A DNA stretch of 15,598 nucleotides from Phoronis ovalis (GCA_028565635.1 JAOXYB010027102.1:1-15598), one strand, 5' to 3'; shown: positions 1-10,259, counted from the first letter of the stretch. Made by a program: numbers and translations. Notes: generated from the sequence alone by a model not told the origin.

Positions 1-917
1 CAAGTATAATTCATTATTAGATATCTGTTATGAAATCAAGTGCAGAATTTGCATCATCCAAAACACAACAGGCATTATATACATAATTAACACTATTATT
101 TCAGGGAAATGTACAAGGGATGTCATTCATTAACCTGCTGGCAAGGAATGAGTTTATAACATATAAATAAAAAGTTTAAATTCTAAAAATACATTAATTC
201 AACTTCAAACAAAAAATAAACAAGCAAAACTGACAGTATATCAATGCACATGGATAAATGTGACCAGTTTCATAAATAGGCCAAACAAAATACTTTATAC
301 TTAATATCCACATGTACCTTTGTATGTATGTATTTATAAGAACAAAGGCTAACAAATTTATGAGTCATACTCATTTTAGGATTTCTAAACAAAATGCTTT
401 TGTTATGTTAAAACAAATATAAATATGAAATCAGCAATTTCATTGATCTCAACAGAATAGGTACCTGAAAGTTCTGGGCAATTTTATTTCCCCTCAGTAC
501 ACCGACCATGTATACATTAATATTATCATTTCAGGCTTAAACTACAAATTATGAATGGCCCTGAAATATGGATGGAACATTAGTGGAAAATTTATGTATA
601 CCACTTTGATCATCTTTTCCACAGCTCCTAAATAGAGAAAACACACACCTTTGGCCTAACTTAGTACCCGGTTGTTGATTGATGACTAATATATGTATAC
701 TTAAAACAGGAATCTCCCTTCAATAGAGTATAAGTACCACCACTGCACAGTAGCACCTTCAAAACATAAAACCTCAATTGTAATTGGATTGAGTTACAGA
801 TGACTTTTAGACATGTGGCTAACAAGCTTACTTTTTTGAAGTAGACCTGATGATGTAGTATTATTATTTTAACAGTTCGACCTAATAGGATTTATAAAGC
901 GAGAACAATTATCAGAT

Positions 918-935
918 TTCGAAAAGTTTTTCGAA
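918..935. repeat. Short inverted repeat, TTCGAAAA/TTTTCGAA arms
   Basis: Two perfect 8-base complementary arms (918-925 and 928-935) are separated by the dinucleotide GT. Each arm carries TTCGAA, itself palindromic. It lies about 400 bases upstream of the TATA box, so a paired transcription-factor site is possible, but nothing else supports that. Confidence 0.6.
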
Positions 936-1077
936 TTACAGAAGCATTTCTCAATCTGATAAAGAGCAAGGAAGACCTTTACACAATTTAACCCTTGGAA
1001 GGAATATTTGCCAATTTCACTTCATTTGGATTGTCCTGTTTAAGTGTCTGGTAACTACTGCAGCTTGAGAACATGAC

Positions 1078-1095
1078 ATTATTTCCGGAAATAAT
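1078..1095. promoter_or_regulatory. 18-bp perfect palindrome ATTATTTCCGGAAATAAT, candidate ETS-type site
   Basis: The 18 bases read identically on both strands. The core TTCCGGAA is two abutting GGAA words, the recognition core of ETS-family factors, here in head-to-head arrangement. It sits about 250 bases upstream of the TATA box of the LDLa gene. The palindrome is seen directly. Its use as an enhancer site is inferred. Confidence 0.4.
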
Positions 1096-1285
1096 TAGCC
1101 TGCAGGTAGGCTACCATTGTTATTAGGTTTCCACATGACTGGCAGACAAGCTGCCTTGATAGTAAAACAATTATACATAATAAAGGACAATCAAGAGGCG
1201 TGTCTATACATATTTTAAACTACATTTGCACCAAGGGGTGTGCGCATTATCTAAGAATTACTGAGCGTATGGCTATTATTAGTAT

Positions 1286-1382
1286 GATAACAATCTAATT
1301 AATTATAGAAGCATGAAAAATTGATTGGTACAGAGTATAAATTTTTTCGAGGAGTTTAGAAACACTCTATCGGCAACACGTG
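1286..1382 (+). promoter_or_regulatory. TATA-type core promoter of the LDLa gene
   Basis: TATAAATT at 1336-1343 is a good TATA box, which predicts a transcription start near 1361-1375 and a 5' UTR of roughly 55-70 bases. Upstream are an inverted CCAAT word (ATTGG, about 1323-1327), a GATA word (GATAA, 1286-1290) and a homeodomain-like TAATTAATTA (1296-1305). A CACGTG E-box lies at 1377-1382, close to or just after the predicted start. No ATG occurs between the predicted start and the ATG at 1429, so the leader has no upstream ORF. The TATA box fits a regulated, tissue-restricted gene. The individual factor sites are only motif matches. Confidence 0.6.
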
Positions 1383-1428
1383 AGTGCATATAGCACTAGA
1401 GTCGATACAAGACATTCAACATTCCAAG

Positions 1429-1732
1429 ATGAATTTAACACAAGCTCTTCTAACTTTTCATATTATAGCAGTATGCTGTACAGTAACAATAGCAAGACCA
1501 TTGGATAAAGAAAGTAAGCGTGCGAAGAAAAGACAGTTACATAAAGACTTTAAAAAATTGAGGCGTTTAAAAAATGAAGTGTTAAAATTAATGAAAAAAA
1601 TTGATGAAGAGGATATTTTAAATACACATTCTTCGTCAAAGACTTCAAAGGAAGATTATAGTGCAACACCAGTTTATGATATTAGAAATAACACAAGTTT
1701 AGTAGGGCAAAAAGTCAACAAACCCCAAATAG
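1429..1732 (+). CDS. Secreted LDLa-domain protein, exon 1 (residues 1-101)
   Basis: First coding exon of a 177-residue predicted secreted protein. The start is the first ATG after an in-frame TGA at 1381-1383 and has A at -3. Residues 1-22 form a signal peptide with hydrophobic core ALLTFHIIAVCCTVTIA and likely cleavage after Ala22 (TIA|RP). The mature start is very basic: KR at 30-31 and KKR at 33-35, typical prohormone-convertase sites. Cleavage after KKR would expose Gln36, which can form pyroglutamate. Residues 36-64 look like an amphipathic helix rich in Leu, Lys and Arg, followed by a Ser/Thr-rich linker with N-glycosylation sequons at Asn87 and Asn88. The exon ends ATA G|GTAAGT, a strong donor, in phase 1, matching the phase of the next exon. 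I do not recognise a named orthologue. A neuropeptide-like or growth-factor-like precursor is the best guess. Confidence 0.85.
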
Positions 1733-2494
1733 GTAAGTCTAACATTAAATATATTCTGATCTGTTATTTCAGGAGTTGTATTTTGCTATAATAGGGTCAC
1801 ATAGTGTCATTTGCCTGCTTGCTACTGTTTTGATATGACTATCAACACCACAAATATTCTGAGGTTAAAAAACAGTTTATGAGAACATTTTTGTTTAATT
1901 ACCTTTATATTGATTTCACAATTGACTAATTTTATAATTGACTAATTAATGATAGGTTCATAGGAGGGTCTGGAATCATGATAAATGAAAATCATAACAT
2001 TTCCAAATGAAGGATACTGATAGTCTAGATGACGTACCTTACGTGATCTTTTTACCATTTTTCATAATCTTATTTATAATCAATACATTTTTGTGCCAAA
2101 AATGTCACACGTCTTTATACAGCTGAAGTATATAGAAAATTTAGTGATATTTTATGCAAGAAAAATGACTATGGCAAAAATAAGTAATCTATTATACTGA
2201 TGAAACGGGAAACTTCAAGCGTAATATAACATTATTGGTGCTCGCAAATTAAGACTGATGTCATAACCGTTATCTGTCGGAACAGATCAACAAAAAATTA
2301 CAATTTTCCCCAGGGATCACTTACAGCCACTGCTTTAAAACACTACTATTATTGGATCAAATATTTTAGACCCTGGATTAGATCCAAAGATCAAATACCA
2401 GGCAAATAAATTTAATTAATACAAAGTAATTAGTTTTAAAGAAACATTGGTGAAGCAGTAAACATTCCTTAACAAAATATCATACCTCATTAGC

Positions 2495-2516
2495 CTGTTA
2501 ATTAATTAATTAACAG
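2495..2516. repeat. 22-bp perfect palindrome built on (TTAA) repeats
   Basis: The sequence runs CTGTTA, then ATTAATTAAT, then TAACAG, and reads identically on both strands. The core is four overlapping TTAA words. It could extrude as a cruciform, act as a multimeric homeodomain-type site, or simply be a low-complexity AT repeat. No target-site duplication or transposon terminus is visible beside it. Confidence 0.7.
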
Positions 2517-2919
2517 TAATTAAAACTATCCAATAAGTCATAAACATAAAACAACTGATTAATAATTAATATTTCTTCAAAAACACAATAATGTGAATAA
2601 ACACAAAAACTTTCTACTTTTTCAGCAGTACTTCTCTGCCCACATGCATGGTCTCAGGATTCACAGGGGGTTCTATTCGGGGAATGCATTTTTCTTAGTA
2701 CCTACTATCTGGGGGTCATTATTCAAAAGAACTAGTATTCAACAAATTCCTCTAGTGTCATAACTATACCCTATTCTTGTTACTATAAGAAATACTACAA
2801 AGTAAATATTTTTTGTAACGTTAACAATGATATAATTGCATCCTATAGGAGTTATAACACTGCGTAGGAAATGTGCACTGAAAAACCGGTGAACGATAAG
2901 AAACGAGGCATTGTGTCTT

Positions 2920-2976
2920 GGAATTTTCCTCATAGGAGAGTCTCGTGGGGAATATTCCTTAAAGGGGGTCTCGTGG
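2920..2976. repeat. Two-copy tandem repeat, unit about 29 bp
   Basis: Two adjacent copies, 2920-2948 and 2949-2976, each start GGAAT(T/A)TTCCT and end GTCTCGTGG. They differ by a few substitutions and one deleted base. The exact shared word GTCTCGTGGGG occurs at 2940-2950 and 2969-2979. The patch is more GC-rich than its surroundings. This looks like a small local duplication with no recognisable function. Confidence 0.7.
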
Positions 2977-4280
2977 GGCTATTGTTTTGTTCGTGCATGG
3001 GATAAGATCTCTAAGAAACTGAAGAAAAAATCTATAAATGGGCATTACTACTAACAGGTTAATGCATTTACTACATGGTACAACATATATGTGGTCTGCA
3101 TTTAAATGGTCTACATTATATTTATTCCGGAACTGGCAAATTATTTTTAAATGTTAACCACACGCAGCGTATAGTACAGACTGTTTGTATCCACACGGTG
3201 TAAAATATTTTATACATACTCCACCGTTAATGATTATTCACAGTGAAGCGCTAAACATGTATTAAAAAGTGTCAATAATGAATACATAGTTCGAGCTCCA
3301 AGTATTGAATATAGATATCGTGACCATGTACACCGCTTACTGGAGGACAGTGCTCCGGGTAAACCACTGCGGTTTATCGTAAAACCAAGAATAAAACAAT
3401 AATAACAATAAATATGTAATTAATGATTCAAATAATCCAAATTTAGTGCATAAGGAGGTCTATATTTGAAATACCTGTGCATTGAATTATGCCTGAGTAG
3501 AGAATTTGTTTTGCATTTTCACCACCCACAGAGCATGCAGAGCGGTTTTATTAAAGCATGGCTAAAACACTTCAGAACGTGTTCACCTAGAAACAACATT
3601 TGAATAGTAATTAAAATGATTCAATTAATTAAAGCAAATGCAATACCTTAACTTTTTTTCCAATTTTGTACTTTAATACTATGTAATATCATACTAGATG
3701 TTGCCAGCACTGATAGGTATGTAAGCGCAAATTTTTGTTCTTGGACAAGTTAAATTTAACTTTATTTGAACTTGTTCTGAACTGAATGAACATCAAATAG
3801 ATTTTTGTTTTAAAACATTTTCATTATCATTCATAACAATTGTGCTACACATCCTTAAACAATTCCTTAATCAAAACAATGCATCAATTATAATTATGTC
3901 ATTTAAGTTACCTTTTTAGCTACATAAACTGTTATTTCAGAGAGCATTTTATTAAAATAGACTGCCAACTTCCTCTACCTTCAGTGTAATAGTTATTAAT
4001 AAAGACACATCATTAATCTTAGCCATTCAGATACAAAGTTAATATAACATAATATCCATGTAATTACATTGCAATAGTTTAATGTTGTTTCTGGATATAA
4101 AAGTTTTTTGTTTAAAAATAACACGGCATGCACTGAAGTAACAATACTACCGCCAGTTGTGTGTTGTAATAACATAATCAAGCAATTACGTCACTTAATA
4201 AAATAACTCCTACTACTTTGAGATTACAGCTGTATAAAGTTCCAGTATATCCGATGATTGTTGTATGATACTGATTATAA

Positions 4281-4464
4281 CCATGACGTTGTTAGTTGAT
4301 TCAATTCCGGCGAAAGTTCAATGTCACTGAAATCTAGTCGACTAACAAAAAATTTACAACAAAACAGAAACATTGCACGCGCTGATGCAGATGACGCGAC
4401 GTCATCGTATGGTGTGACTGTAAGTTTAAGTATGTTCTCCGCAGTTAGCCAAATTAACTATTAA
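4281..4464 (+). promoter_or_regulatory. CpG-containing CRE-like patch with a short ORF running into a GTAAGT donor
   Basis: Inside AT-rich intron 1 this patch has clustered CpGs and several ATF/CREB-like half sites: TGACGTT at 4284, and GATGACG (4390-4396) inverted against CGTCATC (4400-4406). A short ORF starts with ATG at 4321, after an in-frame TGA at 4297-4299, and runs 33 codons (MSLKSSRLTKNLQQ at its start) to ACT|GTAAGT at 4419/4420, a good donor in phase 0. Unspliced, it ends at TAA 4462-4464 after 47 codons. The base at -3 is T, a weak start context. It could be a nested or alternative promoter with its own first exon, but its phase does not fit LDLa exon 2 (phase 1). A phase-0 acceptor exists at 5146 (TATTTACAG), after which only 8 codons remain open, with AATAAA shortly downstream. 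Evidence is motif-level only. Confidence 0.25.
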
Positions 4465-4631
4465 AATATTTATATTATGTTTATCTGAGTGACTTTAAAA
4501 TGTATACGTTACCTCATGTATTAATTTACACCTACGTTATCAATAAGTGACATGTACTCTAGTTTTACTAATTAAAGATGCATGCCCATACTACTACTAC
4601 TAGTTTGCAGGCATTTTGGGTTGTTATATAA

Positions 4632-4937
4632 TTATTCTATAACATCGCTAATTATTATAATTACAAACGGGGATTCCAAATCAACATAAAATTACAACAC
4701 TCGATCGCAAACAATCCAGAAGCAATCAGCAAACAGAATCAGATTTTTGTACCAAATATTCTAAAATATAGTTACAGTACATACATTTGTGATTCCCTAG
4801 AAAATTTAGAAATGTCGGCAGCTGCACGATTTAAAGAAACTGTTACTGGTTATAAATATAAGATCGTTGGTGACAGCAGTACATTAACGTTTGGTAGCAT
4901 AGACTTGCCCAAGTCAAGTCAACAAAAGATACACTGA
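4632..4937 (+). other. Open frame of 101 codons in intron 1, unknown
   Basis: This frame is open from just after TAA 4629-4631 to TGA 4935-4937. It is unusually long for this AT-rich intron. Its only ATG, at 4812, gives 41 residues (MSAAARFKETVTGYKYKIVG at the start), with a more protein-like composition than the flanks: mixed Ala, Gly, Asp, Ser and Lys. A plausible acceptor (GATTCCCTAG, ending 4800) would enter this frame in phase 1, while the donor at 4419 is phase 0, so the two do not join cleanly. I recognise no domain. It could be part of an unannotated nested gene, a decayed insertion, or chance. An 11-bp stem-loop starts 35 bases downstream. Confidence 0.2.
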
Positions 4938-4972
4938 GTGGTAATATGTTAAAATGTGGACCCCAGATGTGA

Positions 4973-5005
4973 CATGTGGTCACTCTATCTTTAGGTGACC
5001 ACATG
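4973..5005. repeat. Stem-loop with perfect 11-bp arms
   Basis: CATGTGGTCAC (4973-4983) and GTGACCACATG (4995-5005) are exact reverse complements around an 11-base loop. No pairing continues outside the arms, so it is too short for a miRNA precursor and has no visible target-site duplication. Possible roles are an RNA hairpin in a nested transcript, a paired factor-binding site, or a relic of a terminal inverted repeat. Confidence 0.75.
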
Positions 5006-5282
5006 AAAGTGCCAGCCAAACTCTATCCCAGGAAGAGAAGTGAACACAATGCTGGTGTCTGGCCTTGCGGTTAACACTGTTGCAGAAACTGAATAAAAAA
5101 ATCATCCACAGTAAACACCATTATTTTGTGTTTTGAATATTTACAGCCTGAAATGTTAAACTTTTCAACCTGAAAACAAATAAAAATGGTAAGGAATGAA
5201 TTCTTGTATTTTGATAACAATTAAAAGTTACTTTAATCCACATCATAATCATTTCTGACTAACGTAAGTCTAGTCTGGTAGA

Positions 5283-5330
5283 CAGACCAGCAAAGTGAAA
5301 TTTCCAGACCTGTAAAGTGTAATTTCCAGA
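5283..5330. repeat. 22-bp tandem repeat, two copies plus a partial third
   Basis: The units at 5283-5304 and 5305-5326 share CAGACC, AAAGTG and AATTTC with three mismatches; a third begins CAGA at 5327. A short inverted pair, CTGGT (5275-5279) against ACCAG (5286-5290), overlaps the first unit. No function is apparent. Confidence 0.65.
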
Positions 5331-6395
5331 AGTGTTTTTCACTTGTTGATATAATATTTCTGCAATTTTGATTATATAATCACAGAAGACCGAGGCTGTA
5401 AATACCACACAAGTTAACTGCATACAAAAAATTTAAATCAAAACATTATTTGCAAAATATGTCTAGGCATATGAAATCCTAAGACCAGGTTGTCAAGCTA
5501 TCACAAGGACAGTGGCTAGCTAGAAAAGGTGTGTATCAGTAAGAATATCCTTGGTGTCACTAAATATAACAACATCTGACCATGAAAACATTTATGAGTC
5601 AATATATTATTGATAATTAATAATAGTTGAGAAACAATAAAATGTAAATTTAGAAGCATTTTAGTATTATTATAGATGTAATTGTTAATAAAAACTTTTA
5701 ATTCCTCATTGTCCTCCCAACAGTGGCGACACAATTTACGCATTTGAATGCCGGGCTGTGGTGGTTACCTTTAAATAGTTTCTGCTTTATCATCTCAACA
5801 ATTTTGCTAAAAAAATTAGAACAAACATTCCTGAAGACATTTTCCCAAGCTGTAGCTAACCATAGAAGCATCTAATAATTACTTTAGTCTGACAAAAAGA
5901 TTTCAGATCATGGTGTAAACAAGTATACGAATCTCAGCCCCGGATCTCAGCACTGACTAAATATCAAATTAAGGCGGATCAAAGGTAATGAGTAAGTTTG
6001 TCATAATTAGTGAGAAAGTCGAACTGACTTATTCCTAATGAAGCAAAAACCCAGTACATGTAACAGACAAGTACTAAGAACAACTTATATTTGTCTTATT
6101 GCCAAAAATATATTGATTTTAATTTTCTGTACATTGACGGATTTGAGGGATGGAAATTTTCTGCTAATGTCACTGAGAGGAAAGTTCCAGGTACCAATAA
6201 GCAGTCGATGATGACTTGCATAATAAACATACACCTGCAATTAAGGATAGTCAGGTGTGACATAAGTAAGGAGAATGATGGTCCAGTCCTGTTCCTGGTT
6301 CACTGTTTAGAAAAGTATTTGTCTGTTGTACTATAAAAATATCTAAATCAACACTGCATCGACAGTATAGGTCCTGAGAATAGTCTTAAAATATA

Positions 6396-6426
6396 CCAGA
6401 TTTTTAAAAATCTGGAGGCAGGCCTC
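6396..6426. repeat. Adjacent palindromes: 20-bp perfect plus 5-bp hairpin
   Basis: CCAGATTTTTAAAAATCTGG (6396-6415) is a perfect 20-bp palindrome. GAGGC/GCCTC arms (6415-6419 and 6422-6426) with an AG spacer follow directly. The two structures share one G. The TTTTTAAAAA core with GC-clamped ends could form a cruciform. I see no matching partner that would make it a transposon end. Confidence 0.75.
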
Positions 6427-8727
6427 TCATAACCTTGCTTTCCACTTTTTGGAGTAGCCAAATCATTAACCCCCTTAAGTCCTGCCATAATTTGAAAAAT
6501 CCTAGATCTGTTCAGAAAAAAATTATCAATGAACAACTTCATCCCATTATTTGTCCCCAAAGCACTTCATCAATTTATGTGTGGTATTGTTGCTTAACAA
6601 ACACATGTAAACACTAATAAACACACACAAGTGACATGGCTGGGATTACAAAATAAACAAAAGGCCAACATAACTGCAAAGAATACACCCTTGTCAAGCC
6701 ATGTATATTCTTTTATAAACTCAAGAAGTCAATGTACTTAGTGTATTTACAATAAATTTTGATTTGACATACAAAAGATTCAATAACTATTACTTATTAA
6801 TAAAATACCACAACTGCATTCATGATTTTGTAAGCCTTACATGTGAGCATAGGGAGAGTTGAAACGTGAAACAAAAAATGAAGATTTTATCAAAAATTAC
6901 ACTTATGTGCACTTTATTAAAATAGGTGTTTTTTGTTCAAGTCAAGTGGGTTGTAATAAATGATTATTTGACACTGGATAACAGAGACTGTACCTATTTC
7001 ACTATGTTTTTTTATCAATTATTGAATGTCACAATACCATCTATGAATCATACCAATCACATGCAAATTTGAAACTATTTTGTGTACCAAAATATAAATA
7101 AAATGCAGATAACATTTGTATGAAACAGAAAACCACAAGTTTAGCCACCCTCACAATTTGAAATAATTGAATTTTTGCAAAAAAATGTTTGTTGTCCAGC
7201 ATATGGACTTATTGAAACTGGGTGTAAACACAAATTGATGCCATATTTCAGCAAAGAATCATTATCCGTTTCATAGAAGAAATATGAATAATGCAAGAAT
7301 ATGGATTTATTTTGTTATTTGTTACCATGGAAACTTATGTTTACATAGTATTAAAAAAATTGTTTTGAAATTAATATGTCCAAGTGGGAGTAAAGAAAAA
7401 TTAGAATTCCTTCCACGGCGCAATCTCAACCCCCCCAGTTTTATAGCATTTTCCTGTGCATAACCTGTCAAAATATAATGACTCTATCAAAGAGACTTGT
7501 ATTTATCTGAAACTGTAGCAACAAGAAAAATAAAAAAAATCTCTTTTAAAAGATAACATTTCTTTTTACAAGGAACAGCTGTAAAATTTTTCATGGCTCA
7601 TTGGCAAAACAGAATACTATACATTAACAGCATACAAATGACATAGCAATATACTAAAAAAATACTTTTCAAGTATATTATAAAATAGGGGAAGACATGA
7701 GAAATATCGTTATAAACAACTCAAACTTTCTAGAAGTAGGAAGGTCCAATAGTGCTATTTCGATATAAATGGGGGGCTAGAATTATGTGTTGTGCATCTC
7801 TATAAATCATAGTGCAATCATAGGGGCCAAACTGTTGCTCAGTATTTAAGCATTTTTTTGTGAGAAACTGTATATTGCAAAAATATACTATTTCACATTA
7901 GGTCTCCAACCAATTTTCATTTTGTTGCATGTTTTTAGGTAACTTTCATTTTCCTAATGTTATAGTGAAAATTTTTATTCTTTTTCCACAATGAAGTACA
8001 TCACCTAGTACAAATGCAAATATATCATCCTGGACAATTGTGGTTTGAGGTTGTACAAGCTACCCACAGCTTCCCCACACAAGACAATCAATGATCCGGA
8101 AAATTACTTAGCTCTTAATTTTCTTACTAAATGATGAACATTTAATTCATTCATATTTGACATAAATATGGAAATGTGTCAAAAATATCATGAAATTATA
8201 ATTTACGAAGAAATACGTCAACTGAATTTAAAATAGGTACGTATGTGCTGCTATTATCGTAAGAGATCCAGGGTTCATCAAATGGCAGAGCTTTAACATT
8301 TCAGTGCGGCTAGGAGTTTTTTTACCAAATTTTAAATTTAATCAAGATCTGTTTAAAGGAAACTGTAGGGTTTCTAGACACCCAGTTAAAGTCTGTGGCA
8401 TTCACCAACATTTTTACGCATAATTACTATTGTTAGTATGTGAAACAAAAAATCTTTTTTTTTTTTTACTAAAACTAAATGTATTCAAACAATGCATTTA
8501 CTGTCCCATTGAATGTACTGTGCAATGATTACAGTGCCCTCTGGGATTTGTTTAATGTTTTCAGACAAAAACAAAATTAAAATCTATGATTATCAATCAC
8601 AGACATATAATTATATGTAGTAACAACTTAAAATCATGGTCTAGACCTGAAGCTCTCGACACCCAGTTGAGTAATCCATTTTATTTTTGTACCAAGCATA
8701 AATTTTCTCAAATTTTAACTAATTTAT

Positions 8728-8753
8728 TGTGTGTGTGTGTGTGTGTGTGTGTG
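8728..8753. repeat. (TG)13 microsatellite
   Basis: Thirteen uninterrupted TG units, followed by TGCGC-type sequence. It is a simple dinucleotide repeat, likely length-polymorphic. It produces the run of alternating Cys-Val in an apparent 64-codon ORF that is not a gene. Confidence 0.95.
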
Positions 8754-9382
8754 CGCTTGCTCACTAACTTACCACACTGAAGAAGAAACTAGTTATTATA
8801 TTTTTGAGCATAATAGTTTTACATTATATATATAAGCTAGATTTGTATAAAAACAGATTAAAATCATAATTAATTTTTAACTCCTTTTCATCCTGCAAGT
8901 CTATGTGTGATTTGTTAAAAAAGCAAGATTTAGTTCCTGACCTTCAGTAAATAGCCAGATTACTCAACACTTGATTCATTAATTTGTTTTTCACAGTTAT
9001 GTCCAAAGCCAGTTCATTAAGTACTATTAATATCACTGATGAAAGTGTTTGTTACATAACATTTACCAAGTATTAACTAATAAACTAAAATTTCAATTTA
9101 ATTTGTAGAATAAAACTATAAATTAAAAATATGGATATTTAAATCTGCCTGTGTGCCAATTTAAAAAAAAATGGCAACCAAAGAAGGGTCGAATCCAGAA
9201 TTTGTTGATTGTTGGATCTATCTTAAATTTGTAATGAAAGGAAATTGTTTACAAATAAAATTTTTATTTCAGCTCGCTAGTCTGTAATAGACACTACGAA
9301 AAAGGGTAAATCTTGTCCACACCAAATATCCGTAAACATTGTTATTTTTAAAGGTAATTCACTGACAACTGTTTTATTTCAG

Positions 9383-9543
9383 CATGCCCACGAGCTGAAG
9401 ACAACGTAGAACTTACACCATGTCCAACCCCGGATAAAAATGGTGATTACACATGTATAGACGATCATGCATTATGTGACGGAGTGTATCACTGTCCAAA
9501 TGGTGAAGATGAAAATGGAACAATATGCATGTTCCACAAGTTG
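9383..9543 (+). CDS. Secreted LDLa-domain protein, exon 2: LDLa module (residues 102-155)
   Basis: This exon follows a canonical acceptor (TGTTTTATTTCAG) and joins exon 1 in phase 1, the split codon G|CA giving Ala102. It encodes one LDL-receptor class A module with six cysteines at 103, 115, 126, 133, 139 and 150. The hallmark TCI (125-127), CDG (133-135) and the acidic GEDE (142-145) are present. Asp144 and Glu145 of the usual calcium-binding SDE motif are kept. The Asp normally just before the fifth cysteine is His138, so one calcium ligand is missing. Asn146-Gly-Thr is a sequon. LDLa modules bind calcium and mediate extracellular protein or lipoprotein contacts; a single copy in a small secreted protein suggests a ligand or prohormone. 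The exon ends CAC AAG TTG|GTGAGT in phase 0, with a second GT four bases later. Confidence 0.9.
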
Positions 9544-10084
9544 GTGAGTGTATAAATGTATTATTCCAAATCTGCAACGGCATACAATCACCTTACAATT
9601 TAGGTGTGTGCCTCTCCTGCAAATAATGGCTATATTGCGTAAATAAAAACTAGCTTGTAAATGATGCCTTTTCCTTTTTGTAAACATAAAGAATGTAAGA
9701 GATAAAAATGTAGTAATAAACCATTCCTAGGAATTAAGGGAAATTTTTGAACTCTGATATATTTGTTCCGGGAAAACATACAATTTATAACTACCAGTTA
9801 TTTCTTCAGGCCCTCCACTTCTACTCACTTGAGCAAACACATACCAGTAGTTTTAGGCACTAAAAGAATGTTCTTAACACCCCCCCAGATATGTTATTAC
9901 CAGTACTACTATGCAATGACTCAAAATTGCAAACAATTGCGGTGTGCGGGCAACAATGGGTGGTAAAAAAGCCAGCAAACACAGAGGCTGATCCAGGTAT
10001 CTCTGCCCTACAGGGAGCCTGATTTTTTATAATATGTATAATAATGTATGGGTAATATCTAGAAAAAGGGAGGATTGAATGAAA

Positions 10085-10111
10085 AATTTGGTAAACACCA
10101 ATTTGGTAAAC
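10085..10111. repeat. 15-bp direct repeat (AATTTGGTAAAC twice)
   Basis: AATTTGGTAAAC occurs at 10085-10096 and 10100-10111, separated by ACC, so the period is 15 bases. It is a local slippage-type duplication. Confidence 0.75.
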
Positions 10112-10259
10112 TACAAAGGTACGGCATTCGCAGAAAGTTTGAGCGGATACTAGGAAAAGCCCTCTTTAATAGTCACATCTCTCCATTTATTGAAATGCAA
10201 AAATGAAGAGGTGCTCAGGGGGGTGGGAGTTTTTGTTTATAAAGCCTTTCAATTGAGGG

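Larger units (their letters stand above)
1..1285. other. Upstream flank of the LDLa gene; no gene recognised
   Basis: This is AT-rich non-coding sequence. I read all frames and found no long open frame or splice-bounded exon. The only structured elements I can point to are an inverted repeat at 918-935 and an 18-bp palindrome at 1078-1095. GC-containing words resembling KLF/SP sites (GGCGTG near 1197, GGGGTGTG near 1236) lie within 150 bases of the promoter and may be regulatory. That is an inference from short motifs only. Confidence 0.6.
1733..9382 (+). other. Intron 1 of the LDLa gene (7650 bases)
   Basis: The intron runs from GTAAGT to TTTATTTCAG. Most of it (about 1790-4200, 5330-6390 and 6430-9380) is AT-rich sequence in which I see no supported exon; open frames up to about 80 codons occur there but lack splice context and recognisable motifs. 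The structured parts are listed separately: a 22-bp palindrome (2495), a 29-bp tandem pair (2920), the promoter/ORF/stem-loop cluster at 4284-5005, a 22-bp tandem pair (5283), a double palindrome (6396) and a TG microsatellite (8728). A T13 run lies at 8455-8467 and a C run near 7430. An intron this large next to a first exon commonly holds regulatory sequence, but no particular site can be claimed. Confidence 0.75.

Noticed and set aside
1384-1428. N-terminal extension of exon 1 from a GTG at 1384
   Set aside because: Nuclear genes start at ATG; the ATG at 1429 is the first in frame and directly precedes a good signal peptide.
1733-1791. Readthrough of exon 1 to the stop near 1790
   Set aside because: The GTAAGT donor at 1733 and the phase match with exon 2 make this intronic.
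3340-3380. tRNA-like hairpin with TAAACC/GGTTTA arms
   Set aside because: No A or B box consensus and no cloverleaf; only a 6-bp stem.
3996-4181. Minus-strand 61-codon ORF
   Set aside because: Low-complexity hydrophobic translation of AT-rich DNA with no other evidence.
6091-6336. 81-codon + strand ORF starting at TTG
   Set aside because: No ATG at its start, no acceptor or donor at its limits and no recognisable domain; this length is expected by chance in the window.
6348-6617. Overlapping ORFs on both strands
   Set aside because: Both pass through or beside the palindromic repeats and have no motif or splice support.
8586-8780. 64-codon ORF on the + strand
   Set aside because: Its Cys-Val run is the TG microsatellite and the rest has no protein-like pattern.
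9472-9687. Minus-strand 71-codon ORF
   Set aside because: It is the antisense shadow of the LDLa exon and runs across its splice donor.
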